64,000 nt of DNA from Planctomycetota bacterium. GTDB lineage: Bacteria; Planctomycetota; Phycisphaerae; UBA1845. The notes beneath the pieces were generated by a model that searched no databases, was not told the origin of the DNA, and worked only from the letters and a program-made list of their open reading frames with translations. The DNA is taken from contig JAKQDH010000087.1 in the NCBI GenBank assembly GCA_029558835.1, positions 62,001-126,000 on the forward strand, written 5' to 3'. Below, one piece after another: positions 17,726 through 25,791 of this stretch. Each line of letters opens with the position of its first letter. Position 1 is the stretch's first letter. A program made the position numbers and the translations under genes.

Positions 17726-18292
17726 CTACGGCGTGCCCTCGTCGACTTCCTGCACCAGCGTCTCCAGTGCCTCTGCTACCTCATCGTCGAATCCGGAGAA
17801 CGCGTGATCAGTGAAGAAGATAATGGGCAGGTACCGGAAGCTGGCCGACACGCCCTCGCTCTCCGAGTACTCGGCCTCGAGCTGCCGCAGCAACTCGACT
17901 TCGGCCGACTCGGTGGTCAGGTGCTCCTCCACAGCCAGCCAAGCGTGCTCCTGCTGAGCGGTTGCGAGCCACTCCAGGGCGGCCAGGCACATCGGGCCGC
18001 TGTTGTTGTGGAACATGAGCAGCGTCACCTCGGCAACGTCTCCATCCCCCTCGCCTGCGTCTGGGCTGTCCTCTGGCTCCGGGTCCGGGTCGGACACACA
18101 GATCCCGTCCACACACACCAGCCCCTGCCCGCAGGCTTCCCCGAGCACGCAGGCACCACCCTCTTCCCCCGCAGCAGGAAGCTGGTCCCCCCCTCCGTCA
18201 TCTGCAGCGGAACCACCGGCGCAGCCCGGCAGAGCGGCGAGCATCATCGACGCCCACACCAGAATCACCGCGGCGACTCTCACGCCAGACAC
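17726..18292 (-). CDS. Thioredoxin-like lipoprotein
   Basis: I use the GTG at 18292, preceded by GGAGGAG at a good distance, giving 188 residues; a longer frame upstream would overlap the next gene. The N terminus is a lipoprotein signal with lipobox-type MLAALPGCAGG. It is followed by a Cys-rich linker (GGACVLGEACGQGLVCVDG) and an acidic spacer. The C-terminal domain resembles a thioredoxin fold: FHNNSGPMCLAALEWL near the active-site position but with only one Cys, and the cis-proline region RYLPIIFFTDHAF. A redox or chaperone role at the membrane is possible, but the missing second cysteine makes classic disulfide exchange doubtful. Confidence 0.65.
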   Translation of the reverse strand: MSGVRVAAVILVWASMMLAALPGCAGGSAADDGGGDQLPAAGEEGGACVLGEACGQGLVCVDGICVSDPDPEPEDSPDAGEGDGDVAEVTLLMFHNNSGPMCLAALEWLATAQQEHAWLAVEEHLTTESAEVELLRQLEAEYSESEGVSASFRYLPIIFFTDHAFSGFDDEVAEALETLVQEVDEGTP

Positions 18293-18320
18293 TGTTGGTA
18301 CTCCTCCGACGCCCGCGGGG

Positions 18321-19256
18321 CTATGGTGCGACGCACGGGTTGTACATATCGTCCACATCCTCGAGTTCCTCGAGCGGCACCGCCGGCGTCGGCGTCGTGT
18401 ACTGCACCTCACGGTTATCCGGAATCATGCTCAGCGGCACCTGGATGTTAACGCCGTTCTCTGCCTTCACCCACTCGTCGAACGTCGCGACCCACTCGAC
18501 CTGACCACCGTCCAGCAGCTCTTCATACGGCTCCCACCACTCCTTCTTCATCCCGCCCAGGTAGGCGTGCGAGACCACCATGAGGCGCTTCGGGTGTTTC
18601 GCCAGCGTCTCGTCCAGAATCACTCCGAACTCGGCGCCTAACGCGCCCCGGGCATACAGCGAGTAATCACACAGACTGCCGCGGCCCATGTCCTCGAAGG
18701 TCACGTTGCTCACCGAGATGATCTTGCAGTTGTACTCATCCGGCTCATAAATGAGGGCTTCCACGTCGCTGATGCCCCGGGCGAGAATGTACTCCACACC
18801 CAGTTCATCGGCCGCCCTCAGCGTGTTCTCATCGTACGCGAAGTAGCCGCTGCTGAACACGCGCATCGGTTTGCCGGTTACGGTCTCGATCAACTCCTGC
18901 ACTTCCTGCATGCCCTGAAGCTGCTCCTCATACGCCACGTCCCACACCGGCCCCTCCGGGTACAGACCCATGATCTCGTGGCCGTTGTCAGCCAGCCAGC
19001 GGACTTCGTCCGGGTAGGCCTCCAGAATGCCCTTCTGGACGTTCACCAGCGATTTCAGACCTCGTTGCTCGAGTTCATACGCCCAATTCCTCAAACCCTG
19101 GATATCATCGTGGAACTCGATGAGTTGGACGAACCCGCGAGGCTTCTGGACGTCGGCTACGTCCGTTCCTGGCGACGTCACTCCATCGCAGCCCCCGACC
19201 CAGGCAGCGGCCATCGCCACCACCAGGATAGTCCCACCGACTCGTGCCCTCCTCAT
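18321..19256 (-). CDS. Lipoprotein with polysaccharide deacetylase-like domain
   Basis: This 311-residue protein has a lipoprotein signal (AAAWVGGCDGV). The body resembles NodB-type carbohydrate esterases: LIEFHDDIQGLRNWAYELEQ contains an Asp/His pair like the catalytic motif, followed by NGHEIMGLYPEG, VFSSGYFAYDENTLRAADELG and VVSHAYLGG. The fold match is good but not every metal ligand is confirmed by eye. It lies 28 bp upstream of the thioredoxin-like lipoprotein and they may form a two-gene unit. An activity on an N-acetylated envelope or extracellular glycan is plausible but unproven. Confidence 0.65.
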   Translation of the reverse strand: MRRARVGGTILVVAMAAAWVGGCDGVTSPGTDVADVQKPRGFVQLIEFHDDIQGLRNWAYELEQRGLKSLVNVQKGILEAYPDEVRWLADNGHEIMGLYPEGPVWDVAYEEQLQGMQEVQELIETVTGKPMRVFSSGYFAYDENTLRAADELGVEYILARGISDVEALIYEPDEYNCKIISVSNVTFEDMGRGSLCDYSLYARGALGAEFGVILDETLAKHPKRLMVVSHAYLGGMKKEWWEPYEELLDGGQVEWVATFDEWVKAENGVNIQVPLSMIPDNREVQYTTPTPAVPLEELEDVDDMYNPCVAP

Positions 19257-19741
19257 GACTCATTCCTCCCTTCAAGCGCCTGCATCTCAGACTCCGGCGT
19301 CTGCCACGGCCCTGCCTGGGGTACCATGAATTTGCCCGTGGCCGTAGCCTTGCACCGCCCGTTCTGTCGCAACTCCGCAGTCAGCACGAACAGCGGCGCC
19401 GCGGCCCGTTCGATCCGCGCCCGCAGAACGCACGCCTCGCCGCTCACAACGGGATGGCGGTACCGGACACGCAGGTCGGCCGTTACGCCGCAATGCCCGT
19501 GCGCAAACAGGCAGTTTGTCATCGCCGCGTCAAGCAGCGTCGCAATCACGCCGCCATGCAGCATCCCGCCATAACCTTCGTAAGGTATACCTGGCACGAC
19601 GGACGCTCCCACGCTCCCGTCGTCCGCTACCGCAAACCGCAGGTGCGGGCTCCGTCCGTTGCGCGAGCCGCACGCGACGCAGTGAGCATGGGCAGCTCGT
19701 TGCACGCGGACCAGGTGTTCCTGCAGGGCGTCAGTGGTCAC
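19253..19741 (-). CDS. PaaI-like hotdog-fold thioesterase
   Basis: I use the GTG at 19741, which overlaps the end of the Mrp-fusion gene by 11 bp, giving 162 residues. The sequence has the hotdog thioesterase pattern: CVACGSRNGRSPHLRF, then YEGYGGMLHGGVIATLLDAA with the active-site Asp region, then the central helix and beta strands. It probably hydrolyses a CoA or ACP thioester. It is the last gene of the ORP-type operon and its membership in that pathway is by position only. The CVACG segment is typical of this family and is not evidence for metal binding. Confidence 0.75.
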   Translation of the reverse strand: MTTDALQEHLVRVQRAAHAHCVACGSRNGRSPHLRFAVADDGSVGASVVPGIPYEGYGGMLHGGVIATLLDAAMTNCLFAHGHCGVTADLRVRYRHPVVSGEACVLRARIERAAAPLFVLTAELRQNGRCKATATGKFMVPQAGPWQTPESEMQALEGRNES

Positions 19742-20966
19742 AAACGTTCGCCCCCACCTGCAAGGTGCCTGCCAGAAAGGCTGCCACGACCTCATCCGCC
19801 GGCTGCGCCGGTGCCCCCGTGACAACCCGGATGCCCTGTTGTGCGAACAGGTCCTGCGCTCGCCGGCCCATCCCCCCGGCGATGATAACGTTTGCGCCGC
19901 GCTCGTGCAGCCAACGCGGCAAGAGGCCCGGCTCATGCGGCGGAGCTGCCAGTATTGTCTTGGACTGTGTCGTCCTGGCTGCCTCGTCCACTTCGTAAAG
20001 CGCAAACGCTGAACAGTGCCCGAAGTGCGCACTGACCTGCCTGTCATCAAGGGGAACTGCGATTGTCAACATGCTCTTCTCCAGGTGTTGAGCATCTGCC
20101 GGGACAACTGCCTGCCCGGCTGGTGATGCGGTAGTTGTAAGGGCCGCTACGATCGCCGCGAACGCTGCGGCGGCCGGCGTGGGGGGGCTGCTCTCCACCA
20201 GCGGAACTCCCGCGTCGCCGCAACGCACTGCGGCCGGGTCTATGGGGACCGTCCCCAGCAGTACGGTGCCCACCTCCTGGGCCAGCCGTGCACCGCCGCC
20301 GCTCTTGAAGAGGTCTATCAGCGCCCCGCAGTGCGGGCAACTCAGCCCGCTCATGTTCTCCACGATCCCTGCCACCTCCAGTCCCAGTGACCGGCAAAAC
20401 GAGACGCAACGCCGCACGTCCGCTACCGCCAGCTCCTGTGGTGTCGTCACAATCACCGCCCGCGCCGGTTTGCCCACCAGTTCCGCTACCGCCAGCGGCT
20501 CATCGCCGGTTCCCGGCGGCGAGTCGACCACGAGGTAGTCCAGCGGACCCCACTCGACGTCTCCCAGAAACTGCTTGATCGCCCCGAATTTCCGCGGGCC
20601 TCGCCAGATCACCGGCGCTCGCTCATCCGGCAGGAAGAACCCGATGGAGATGACCGCCAAGTGCTCATTCACACGCACCGGCTGCAGCGCGTCGTCGATG
20701 ACCTCCGGTCGTCGGCCGTCCAGGCCGAGCAGCATCGGAATGCTGGGGCCGTGAACATCAACGTCGAGCAGCCCCACGCGCCTGCCGGCAGCGGCGAGCG
20801 CCACCGCCAGGTTGGCCGCCACGGTACTCTTGCCCACGCCGCCCTTGCCGGAAAGCACCAGCAGCTTCTCCCCAATGCGCTCCATGCGCCCGCGCAGGAT
20901 CTCGTTCTTGAGATCCTTCTCCGGATCCGTCTGCACGCTGTGCGGACTTGAACAACCATCGGTCAT
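19731..20966 (-). CDS. Mrp/NBP35 ATPase fused to a NifX/ORP-like domain
   Basis: The 411-residue protein has two domains. Residues about 30-290 form an Mrp/ApbC-type P-loop ATPase with Walker A SGKGGVGKST, the DVDVHGPSIPMLL switch and the conserved CPHC (about residues 210-213) that holds a bridging Fe-S cluster. Residues about 308-411 form a dinitrogenase iron-molybdenum cofactor-like (NifX/NafY/ORP) domain, starting MLTIAVPLDDRQVSAHFGHC and containing IIAGGMGRRAQDLF. The same fusion, called MrpORP, is described in Desulfovibrio species as part of the orange-protein system. It should act in the cytoplasm to assemble or carry a metal-sulfur cluster. It follows the MinD-ferredoxin gene after 65 bp. 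Confidence 0.9.
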   Translation of the reverse strand: MTDGCSSPHSVQTDPEKDLKNEILRGRMERIGEKLLVLSGKGGVGKSTVAANLAVALAAAGRRVGLLDVDVHGPSIPMLLGLDGRRPEVIDDALQPVRVNEHLAVISIGFFLPDERAPVIWRGPRKFGAIKQFLGDVEWGPLDYLVVDSPPGTGDEPLAVAELVGKPARAVIVTTPQELAVADVRRCVSFCRSLGLEVAGIVENMSGLSCPHCGALIDLFKSGGGARLAQEVGTVLLGTVPIDPAAVRCGDAGVPLVESSPPTPAAAAFAAIVAALTTTASPAGQAVVPADAQHLEKSMLTIAVPLDDRQVSAHFGHCSAFALYEVDEAARTTQSKTILAAPPHEPGLLPRWLHERGANVIIAGGMGRRAQDLFAQQGIRVVTGAPAQPADEVVAAFLAGTLQVGANVCDH

Positions 20967-21031
20967 GCACTACTCCTCAACTCGACGGGCGGACCGGGCG
21001 GCGAATTGTGATCGGCCGTCCGCCGCGCGAC

Positions 21032-21919
21032 TCAGACTGTCAGGCACCTGCCCATCTCCAGCCATAAGGCACGAACGTCACCCCCGGCCCCGTTGACAGT
21101 GAATTCCACGATCGTGCGCGCCGCCACCTGCGCTGCGGTGACGTCTCTGTCGTAACGCACCCGCCCGGCGACCTGCATTCCCTGTCGTCGTACCGTGGCC
21201 TCAATCTGCTCCGTCATGCCGGGGTTAAGATCCCACTTGTTTACACAGACCCACGCCGGCACCGCAAAATGTCGTGCCACCGCTGCGACCCGCTCCAGGT
21301 CGTGCGCGCCGCTTACTGTCGGTTCCGTCACGATCAGCACGGCCGTGGCACCCGTCAGAGAAGCGATCACGGGACAGCCGATGCCCGGCGCCCCGTCGAC
21401 AATGATCAGCTCCCGCCCGCCCTCCTTGGCCACGGTGCGCGCTTTGTCCCGCACCAGGCTCACCAGCTTGCCGCTGTTCTCCGCAGCGGCGTCCAGACTG
21501 GCATGAACCAACGGTCCGCAGCGCGTCTCGGAAACGAACCATTCGCCGCAGTCGCGCTCCTTCAGATCAATCGCCTGCTGGGGGCAATACCGCGCGCACA
21601 ACCCGCAACCCTCGCACGCAAGCGGATCAATCGCGTAAGTAACGGCACCGTCCGGTCCTTGCTGCTGCCCAACCGCACCGAAGCGACAAAGGCGCGCGCA
21701 AACACCGCACCCGCCGCAATCCTCCGTCCGGATGCGGGCTTCGTGACCACTGCGAAACCCCCCGCGCTGCTGAACCTGCGGCGCTAATACCAGGTGCAGG
21801 TCAGCCGCGTCGACGTCACAGTCTGCCGTGACGGCATTACCGGCCAGGACGGCGAACGACGCGGCGATGCTGGTCTTGCCCGTACCACCCTTGCCGCTGA
21901 TGATGACGAGCTCCTTCAT
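21032..21919 (-). CDS. MinD-superfamily ATPase with inserted 2x[4Fe-4S] ferredoxin domain (2)
   Basis: At 295 residues, a deviant Walker A motif (ISGKGGTGKTSIA) at the N terminus is followed at about residues 60-120 by two ferredoxin-like cluster motifs, CGGCGVCARLC and CEGCGLCARYCPQQAI. This is the COG1149 arrangement seen in ORP clusters of anaerobes. The protein probably couples ATP hydrolysis to assembly or delivery of a metal-sulfur centre. It overlaps the radical SAM gene by 4 bp (ATGA), indicating translational coupling. A paralogue is encoded at 23147-24031. Confidence 0.9.
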   Translation of the reverse strand: MKELVIISGKGGTGKTSIAASFAVLAGNAVTADCDVDAADLHLVLAPQVQQRGGFRSGHEARIRTEDCGGCGVCARLCRFGAVGQQQGPDGAVTYAIDPLACEGCGLCARYCPQQAIDLKERDCGEWFVSETRCGPLVHASLDAAAENSGKLVSLVRDKARTVAKEGGRELIIVDGAPGIGCPVIASLTGATAVLIVTEPTVSGAHDLERVAAVARHFAVPAWVCVNKWDLNPGMTEQIEATVRRQGMQVAGRVRYDRDVTAAQVAARTIVEFTVNGAGGDVRALWLEMGRCLTV

Positions 21920-22902
21920 GACGCTCCCTCGTCTGGGGCGCAGTCGTCGCCCGGGGACGCACCCCGGTAGCCCGCCGCCTGGTAGTAAGCCTGCCGGCCA
22001 TGCTGCCGGGTGACAATCACCCCCGCCCGCACGAGTCTCTCGACGTGCTTCGCGGCTTCCAGCCGGTGCACGCCCAGTCCCGCCACCAGATCGTCGAGCG
22101 TGCAGGGGCGGCGCTGAAGCAGGGCAATGATCTCCTCCGCCCGCGCCACGGCCGTCCCCTCGGTTTCCGACGCAGCGTGTTCCGCAATAACCTCGGCACG
22201 CTCCCCCAGAAGCCGCGCCGCCCGCAACAGCTCCTCAACCGAAGCAGGCCGGGCGACCGCTTCGCTGGGCGGCCGGCTGACGGTGTTCAACTGGATGCGG
22301 TCCAAGGGCACCCCCTCCAGCAGCGCTCCGATCTTCTGTACCTCATCGGCGGCCGTCGTCAGTCCAGCGAGCAGAAAGACCTCCAGCCACACTTGGCCGT
22401 GGAACTGCCGGCAGAACGTGCGGAGCCCTTCGACAACCTGCTCGAAGCGAAGCTGCGGATGAGGCCGGTTGACACGCTGGAACATCTCCTCGTCTCCGGC
22501 GTCCAGCGATGGAATAACCAGGTCCGCTCCCAGTAATTCAGCCTGCACGTCCTGACGCCAGAGCAAGGCGCCGTTCGTAAGCACCGCAATGGGCCGATCG
22601 CTGAGACGCCTGATCCCGCTGATCAACAGCGCCAGCCCCTCTTGCAGAGTGGGCTCACCGGAGCCGGAGAGCGTGATGTAGTCGGGCGCTACACCGGCGC
22701 GGAATCGGTCTTCCAGTTCCCTCAGTACGCCGCTGATCGCAACATAGGGGCCGCGCTCAATCGTCCTGTGCGTAGTAGCCCCGAGCTGGCAGTAGATGCA
22801 GTCGTACGGGCATGTCTTGTACGGTACCAGGTCGACACCCAGCGATCGTCCTAAACGCCGCGAGGGTACCGGCCCGAAGACGTGGTGTCTGCAGTCGTGC
22901 AC
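21916..22902 (-). CDS. Radical SAM protein
   Basis: This 328-residue protein starts with the family pattern HHVFGPVPSRRLGRSLGVDL and contains the cluster motif KTCPYDCIYCQLG (CxxxCxxC). This matches the radical SAM branch that includes proteins of the ORP/NifX neighbourhoods and is distinct from NifB or MoaA. The C terminus carries a small winged-helix-like segment (CTLDDLVAGLGVHRLEAAKH). It lies 6 bp after the zinc ribbon gene and overlaps the downstream MinD gene, so it is part of the operon. The product or modification is unknown; a role in building a metal-sulfur cofactor is an inference from the neighbours. Confidence 0.88.
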   Translation of the reverse strand: MHDCRHHVFGPVPSRRLGRSLGVDLVPYKTCPYDCIYCQLGATTHRTIERGPYVAISGVLRELEDRFRAGVAPDYITLSGSGEPTLQEGLALLISGIRRLSDRPIAVLTNGALLWRQDVQAELLGADLVIPSLDAGDEEMFQRVNRPHPQLRFEQVVEGLRTFCRQFHGQVWLEVFLLAGLTTAADEVQKIGALLEGVPLDRIQLNTVSRPPSEAVARPASVEELLRAARLLGERAEVIAEHAASETEGTAVARAEEIIALLQRRPCTLDDLVAGLGVHRLEAAKHVERLVRAGVIVTRQHGRQAYYQAAGYRGASPGDDCAPDEGAS

Positions 22903-22908
22903 GATTCT

Positions 22909-23160
22909 CTACTCCCCGCAGGGGGGTGCGTCACAACGGGTATCGCGTCCGCAGCAGGTTTGGCCCCGCCCGCACGCTGGTGCGCTGCCCCCGGACCGCT
23001 CGCTGTGCAGCCCGTGCATCAGGATGGCACCACCGGTCCCCAGCAGCCGACGCGCCTTGCTCCCGCACGCTGGACACACTTGCTCCGCGTCGGCGGACAT
23101 CGGGAGGAACAACTCGAATCGTTTCCCGCACGAGGGGCAATCGTATTCATACGTTGGCAT
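22909..23160 (-). CDS. FmdB-type zinc ribbon protein
   Basis: This short protein of 83 residues begins MPTYEYDCPSCGKRFELF and has a second pair, VCPACGSKARR, making a Cys4 zinc ribbon as in the FmdB family. The C-terminal tail is Cys- and Gly-rich (APACGRGQTCCGRDTRC), which is unusual and could bind a metal. The ATG at 23160 is preceded by GGAGGG and overlaps the end of the upstream MinD gene by 14 bp. Its position inside the ORP-type operon is the only clue to function. Confidence 0.8.
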   Translation of the reverse strand: MPTYEYDCPSCGKRFELFLPMSADAEQVCPACGSKARRLLGTGGAILMHGLHSERSGGSAPACGRGQTCCGRDTRCDAPPCGE

Positions 23161-24031
23161 GTTGCGACCCTCCGGCGACCGTGCCGTTGGCAACCTGCTC
23201 TTCGATACGCTCCCACAGGCCCCGCAGCGCGGCACGCATTCCCGGCACCGCCGTCACCATCAGTTCACCACGCGAATACGCTTCCGCGACCCGACGATCG
23301 TCGGGAATCCTCAGCAGCACGGGGATCGCCTCCTCGGCACAGTACCTGTCGACCCGATCGTCGCCCACGTCGGCCCGGTTGATTACCACGGCTATCGGCA
23401 CGCCAAGCCGCCGCATCGTCGCAACCGCCAGCCTCAGGTCGTGCAGGCCGAACGGCGTCGGCTCGGTCACCAGGATCACGAGATCACAGTGCCGCACCGC
23501 GGCCACCACCGGACAAGACGTGCCCGGCGGTGCGTCGATGATCTGCCAGTCGACCCGCGGCGCTGCTGAACGAACCGCCCGGACCACCGGTGGACTCTTG
23601 GCCTCGCCGATGGTCAGCCGCCCCTGCGCGAACCCGACCGCCCCGCTCGAGCCTGTCTCCACCACGCCGACTTCCCGCGGCCGCTCGACAATCGCATGCT
23701 TCGGACACGCCAGCACACATGCCGCGCAGCCGTGGCACAACTCGGGAAACACCAGCGGTTTCTGTCCCAGCCAGACCAAGGCGCTGAACAGGCAGACCCG
23801 CGCGCACTGCCCACAGCCGTCGCAGACGTCCTCAAGCACCTGCGGAGTCACCACCTGCACCGGCGCGTGCCTCGCTATCGTCGGGTGCAGAAACAGGTGC
23901 CCGTTCGGCTCCTCGACATCGCAGTCGACGTACGCAACTTGCCGTCCCAACTCCGCCGCGACCACGGCCAGATTCGTGGCCAGCGTCGTCTTGCCCGTGC
24001 CTCCCTTGCCGCTTGCAATTGCGATTCTCAC
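23147..24031 (-). CDS. MinD-superfamily ATPase with inserted 2x[4Fe-4S] ferredoxin domain (1)
   Basis: The 294-residue protein has the P-loop ASGKGGTGKTTLA, then the switch-like VDCDVEEPNGHLF, then two ferredoxin motifs (CDGCGQCARVC and CHGCAACVLACP) at about residues 63-120, and the conserved DAPPGTSCPVV. It is the first gene after the sigma-54 promoter at 24093-24107 and so probably leads the operon MinD-Fd, FmdB ribbon, radical SAM, MinD-Fd, Mrp-ORP, thioesterase. In Desulfovibrio vulgaris the homologous pair belongs to the ORP complex. The predicted 5' leader is about 50 nt. Confidence 0.9.
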   Translation of the reverse strand: MRIAIASGKGGTGKTTLATNLAVVAAELGRQVAYVDCDVEEPNGHLFLHPTIARHAPVQVVTPQVLEDVCDGCGQCARVCLFSALVWLGQKPLVFPELCHGCAACVLACPKHAIVERPREVGVVETGSSGAVGFAQGRLTIGEAKSPPVVRAVRSAAPRVDWQIIDAPPGTSCPVVAAVRHCDLVILVTEPTPFGLHDLRLAVATMRRLGVPIAVVINRADVGDDRVDRYCAEEAIPVLLRIPDDRRVAEAYSRGELMVTAVPGMRAALRGLWERIEEQVANGTVAGGSQHANV

Positions 24032-24092
24032 AAGACTTCGTCTCTGTATTTGTTGTCACACGATCATCTGCCCATTGGGCATCATATCATCC

Positions 24093-24107
24093 GCAAGGGG
24101 CGTACCA
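24093..24107 (-). promoter_or_regulatory. Sigma-54 (-24/-12) promoter, operon 1
   Basis: On the minus strand the sequence reads TGGTACGCCCCTTGC. It fits the consensus TGGCACG-N4-TTGC with the correct spacing, with one change (TGGTAC for TGGCAC) in the -24 element and invariant GG and GC dinucleotides kept. Predicted transcription start is near 24081, about 50 nt before the MinD-ferredoxin ATG. Confidence 0.75.
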
Positions 24108-24153
24108 TGTGCCTGGCGCTACTCTCTCCGCCTGCACCGGTCCGCCGTGACAC

Positions 24154-24174
24154 TTCTGCAATACTGTTGCAGAA
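24154..24174. promoter_or_regulatory. Inverted repeat, candidate activator site (operon 1)
   Basis: Perfect 8-bp inverted repeat TTCTGCAA-N5-TTGCAGAA about 47 bp upstream of the -24 element, centred roughly 80 bp before the predicted start. This is where a sigma-54 enhancer-binding protein site is expected. The TGCAA/TTGCA halves recur upstream of the second sigma-54 promoter. Confidence 0.65.
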
Positions 24175-24453
24175 ATCCCTAGCAACCCAGCTCTTTGGTA
24201 CGCTGGTGTTTCTTGAAGAAACCGCTTGTCGCAAGCAACTCACATTCCTGAGTCACCGCTCATCCTCTCTGGACCGGTCTCGTCGACTCTCCGTGTCGCT
24301 ATCGCACATCAGCCCAACTTGCCGGCACTGACCTCCGCCGCCCCGTCCACCATGCCGGCCACTCACCCTCGCGCGACCCTGGCCGCACGCCCCGCCAGGA
24401 CCCAATCTGGGACTGCATTCACCGCACCCTCTCACAGCAACGCTAGCGCACGT

Positions 24454-25092
24454 CTACCGATGAACGGCCATTCCCTCGGCAGAACCTCCGTCCCCTGTTT
24501 CCTTCTTCGCGAAGAGCAACGGAAACGCCAAGTCACTGGTACAACAGGGCAGCCAGACCGCGAGAAAGAGGAACAGCGGAACCAGTGCTAAGGTCAGGAT
24601 GTCGACATCGCGCCCGAATGCCATCGTCATATGAAAGAGCGAGGCCCACGTGCTTAACAGCACGTGTCCGGCGTGTGGAAACCTGGTTCTCGGGTAAACG
24701 CAGGCAATGACGATGCCCAGGATGGCCATGGGGTTCACCAGCCACCACTTCTCGATGAAGCCAAAGTGCAGTCCCTTATTGGGCAGCCCCAGCAGGTACT
24801 CTCCGACATAGGGAATCACCGAATCGCTAAGCGTGGCGATACCGACCGAGCCTACGTACCCGACCCAGAGCGTCGCTATGAGTCCGCCCCTGCTATGAAG
24901 TCGGTATATCGCAGCGGTAACCAGAGCACTGAGCAGAACATGGAGCGGATGCAGAGTCCAAAACAGCGTGCTGGACACCGCGCGGGGCACCCCAGCGCAG
25001 ATGATCACGATCATGACGACGACACCGGTCAGCGTGCCGAACGCCGTGAAGGGAGCGTGAGCTCTGAGTTCTTTGGGGATATCTGTCAACAT
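24454..25092 (-). CDS. Predicted integral membrane protein (unknown)
   Basis: From the ATG at 25092 this is a 212-residue protein (220 residues from the longer start at 25116). It is strongly hydrophobic with about five or six membrane segments, for example FGTLTGVVVMIVIICAGV, LLSALVTAAIYRLH and LTLALVPLFLFLAVWLPCC. A conserved-looking His/Trp stretch (GFIEKWWLVNPMAILG) and a Cys pair near the C terminus (PCCTSD) could bind a ligand or metal. No family is recognised. It sits at the 3' end of the second ORP-type transcription unit, after the NifX-like gene. Confidence 0.65.
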   Translation of the reverse strand: MLTDIPKELRAHAPFTAFGTLTGVVVMIVIICAGVPRAVSSTLFWTLHPLHVLLSALVTAAIYRLHSRGGLIATLWVGYVGSVGIATLSDSVIPYVGEYLLGLPNKGLHFGFIEKWWLVNPMAILGIVIACVYPRTRFPHAGHVLLSTWASLFHMTMAFGRDVDILTLALVPLFLFLAVWLPCCTSDLAFPLLFAKKETGDGGSAEGMAVHR

Positions 25093-25169
25093 CGCAGCGA
25101 TCCGAGTTCGGACCACCCTGTCGTGATCGCCTTACCCTCGCGTTTCACCAGTCGGCGTGGTGGATGGGC

Positions 25170-25727
25170 TTATGACGAGCTGCGCCGCCCGCCCCCCCCA
25201 CCACCACCCATCCCTTGTCCACGGCCCATCCCACGGCCCATCCCACGGCCCATTCCGCGACCCATCCCGCGACCCATCCCGCGCCCCTGGCCGCGCCCTT
25301 GTCCGGCTCCGGGATCGATCGGCGGGGTGGTTGAACCCGGTGGTGGAACTACTGTAGATCCCGCGCCCATGCCTGTGTGGCCGGGCACGTTCGGCGCACC
25401 GGCAGCCTGCAAGCGGCCGGCGGCGAACTGCTGAACCACGTCGCGCACGGTCCCCGAGCAGCCCACGATCACGCCAATCCCCGCGGCAGTCAGCGTCTGG
25501 TGCGCGTTCGGCCCGCAATTGCCCGTTAGCACGAACTGCACGCCCCGCTCGGCCAGCAGCCGCGCGGACTGAATCCCTGCACCCTGCCCAAGGGCCTGGT
25601 TCCCGTTGCTGACCGCCTCCCAACTCAGGTCGTTGCTCTCCACGATCAGGAAAAATGGACACCGCCCGAAGCGAGGGTCAACTTGCGCATCGAGCTGCGG
25701 CTGCACCGCGGTTACGGCGACTTTCAT
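25170..25727 (-). CDS. NifX/ORP-like protein with Gly-Met-Gly-Arg repeat tail
   Basis: The first ~115 of 185 residues form a dinitrogenase iron-molybdenum cofactor-like domain: MKVAVTAVQPQLDAQVDPRFGRC with the DPRFGR/C motif seen in ORP proteins, then FVLTGNCGPNAHQTL. A proline-rich linker leads to a tail of about six Gly-Met-Gly-Arg units and a poly-Gly end, encoded by a 12-bp tandem repeat. The NifX-like part should bind a metal-sulfur cluster. The Met/Arg/Gly tail is rare; a metal (for example copper) or nucleic-acid binding role is speculation. It is downstream of the DUF5320 gene. Confidence 0.85.
   Translation of the reverse strand: MKVAVTAVQPQLDAQVDPRFGRCPFFLIVESNDLSWEAVSNGNQALGQGAGIQSARLLAERGVQFVLTGNCGPNAHQTLTAAGIGVIVGCSGTVRDVVQQFAAGRLQAAGAPNVPGHTGMGAGSTVVPPPGSTTPPIDPGAGQGRGQGRGMGRGMGRGMGRGMGRGMGRGQGMGGGGGGGRRSSS
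25220..25291. repeat. 12-bp tandem repeat coding for Gly-Met-Gly-Arg units
   Basis: Plus-strand units of the form ACGGCCCATCCC repeat about five to six times with slight drift (later units GCGACCCATCCC). They lie in frame in the NifX-like gene and encode its GMGR tail, so unit number changes would only lengthen or shorten the tail. Confidence 0.85.
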
Positions 25728-25791
25728 AATCCGATCCTCCCGGTTTTGCCCCGGCGGGCGACAGACTCGTCGTGCATAGAGGGCAGCCTCG

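Larger units (their letters stand above)
24032..24453. other. Intergenic control region of the ORP-type operon
   Basis: 422 bp with no supported gene. The 3' part (24093-24174) holds a sigma-54 promoter and a strong inverted repeat; at 24224-24236 there is a further GCTTG/CAAGC repeat. The part from about 24240 to 24453 shows nothing recognisable. Confidence 0.6.
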
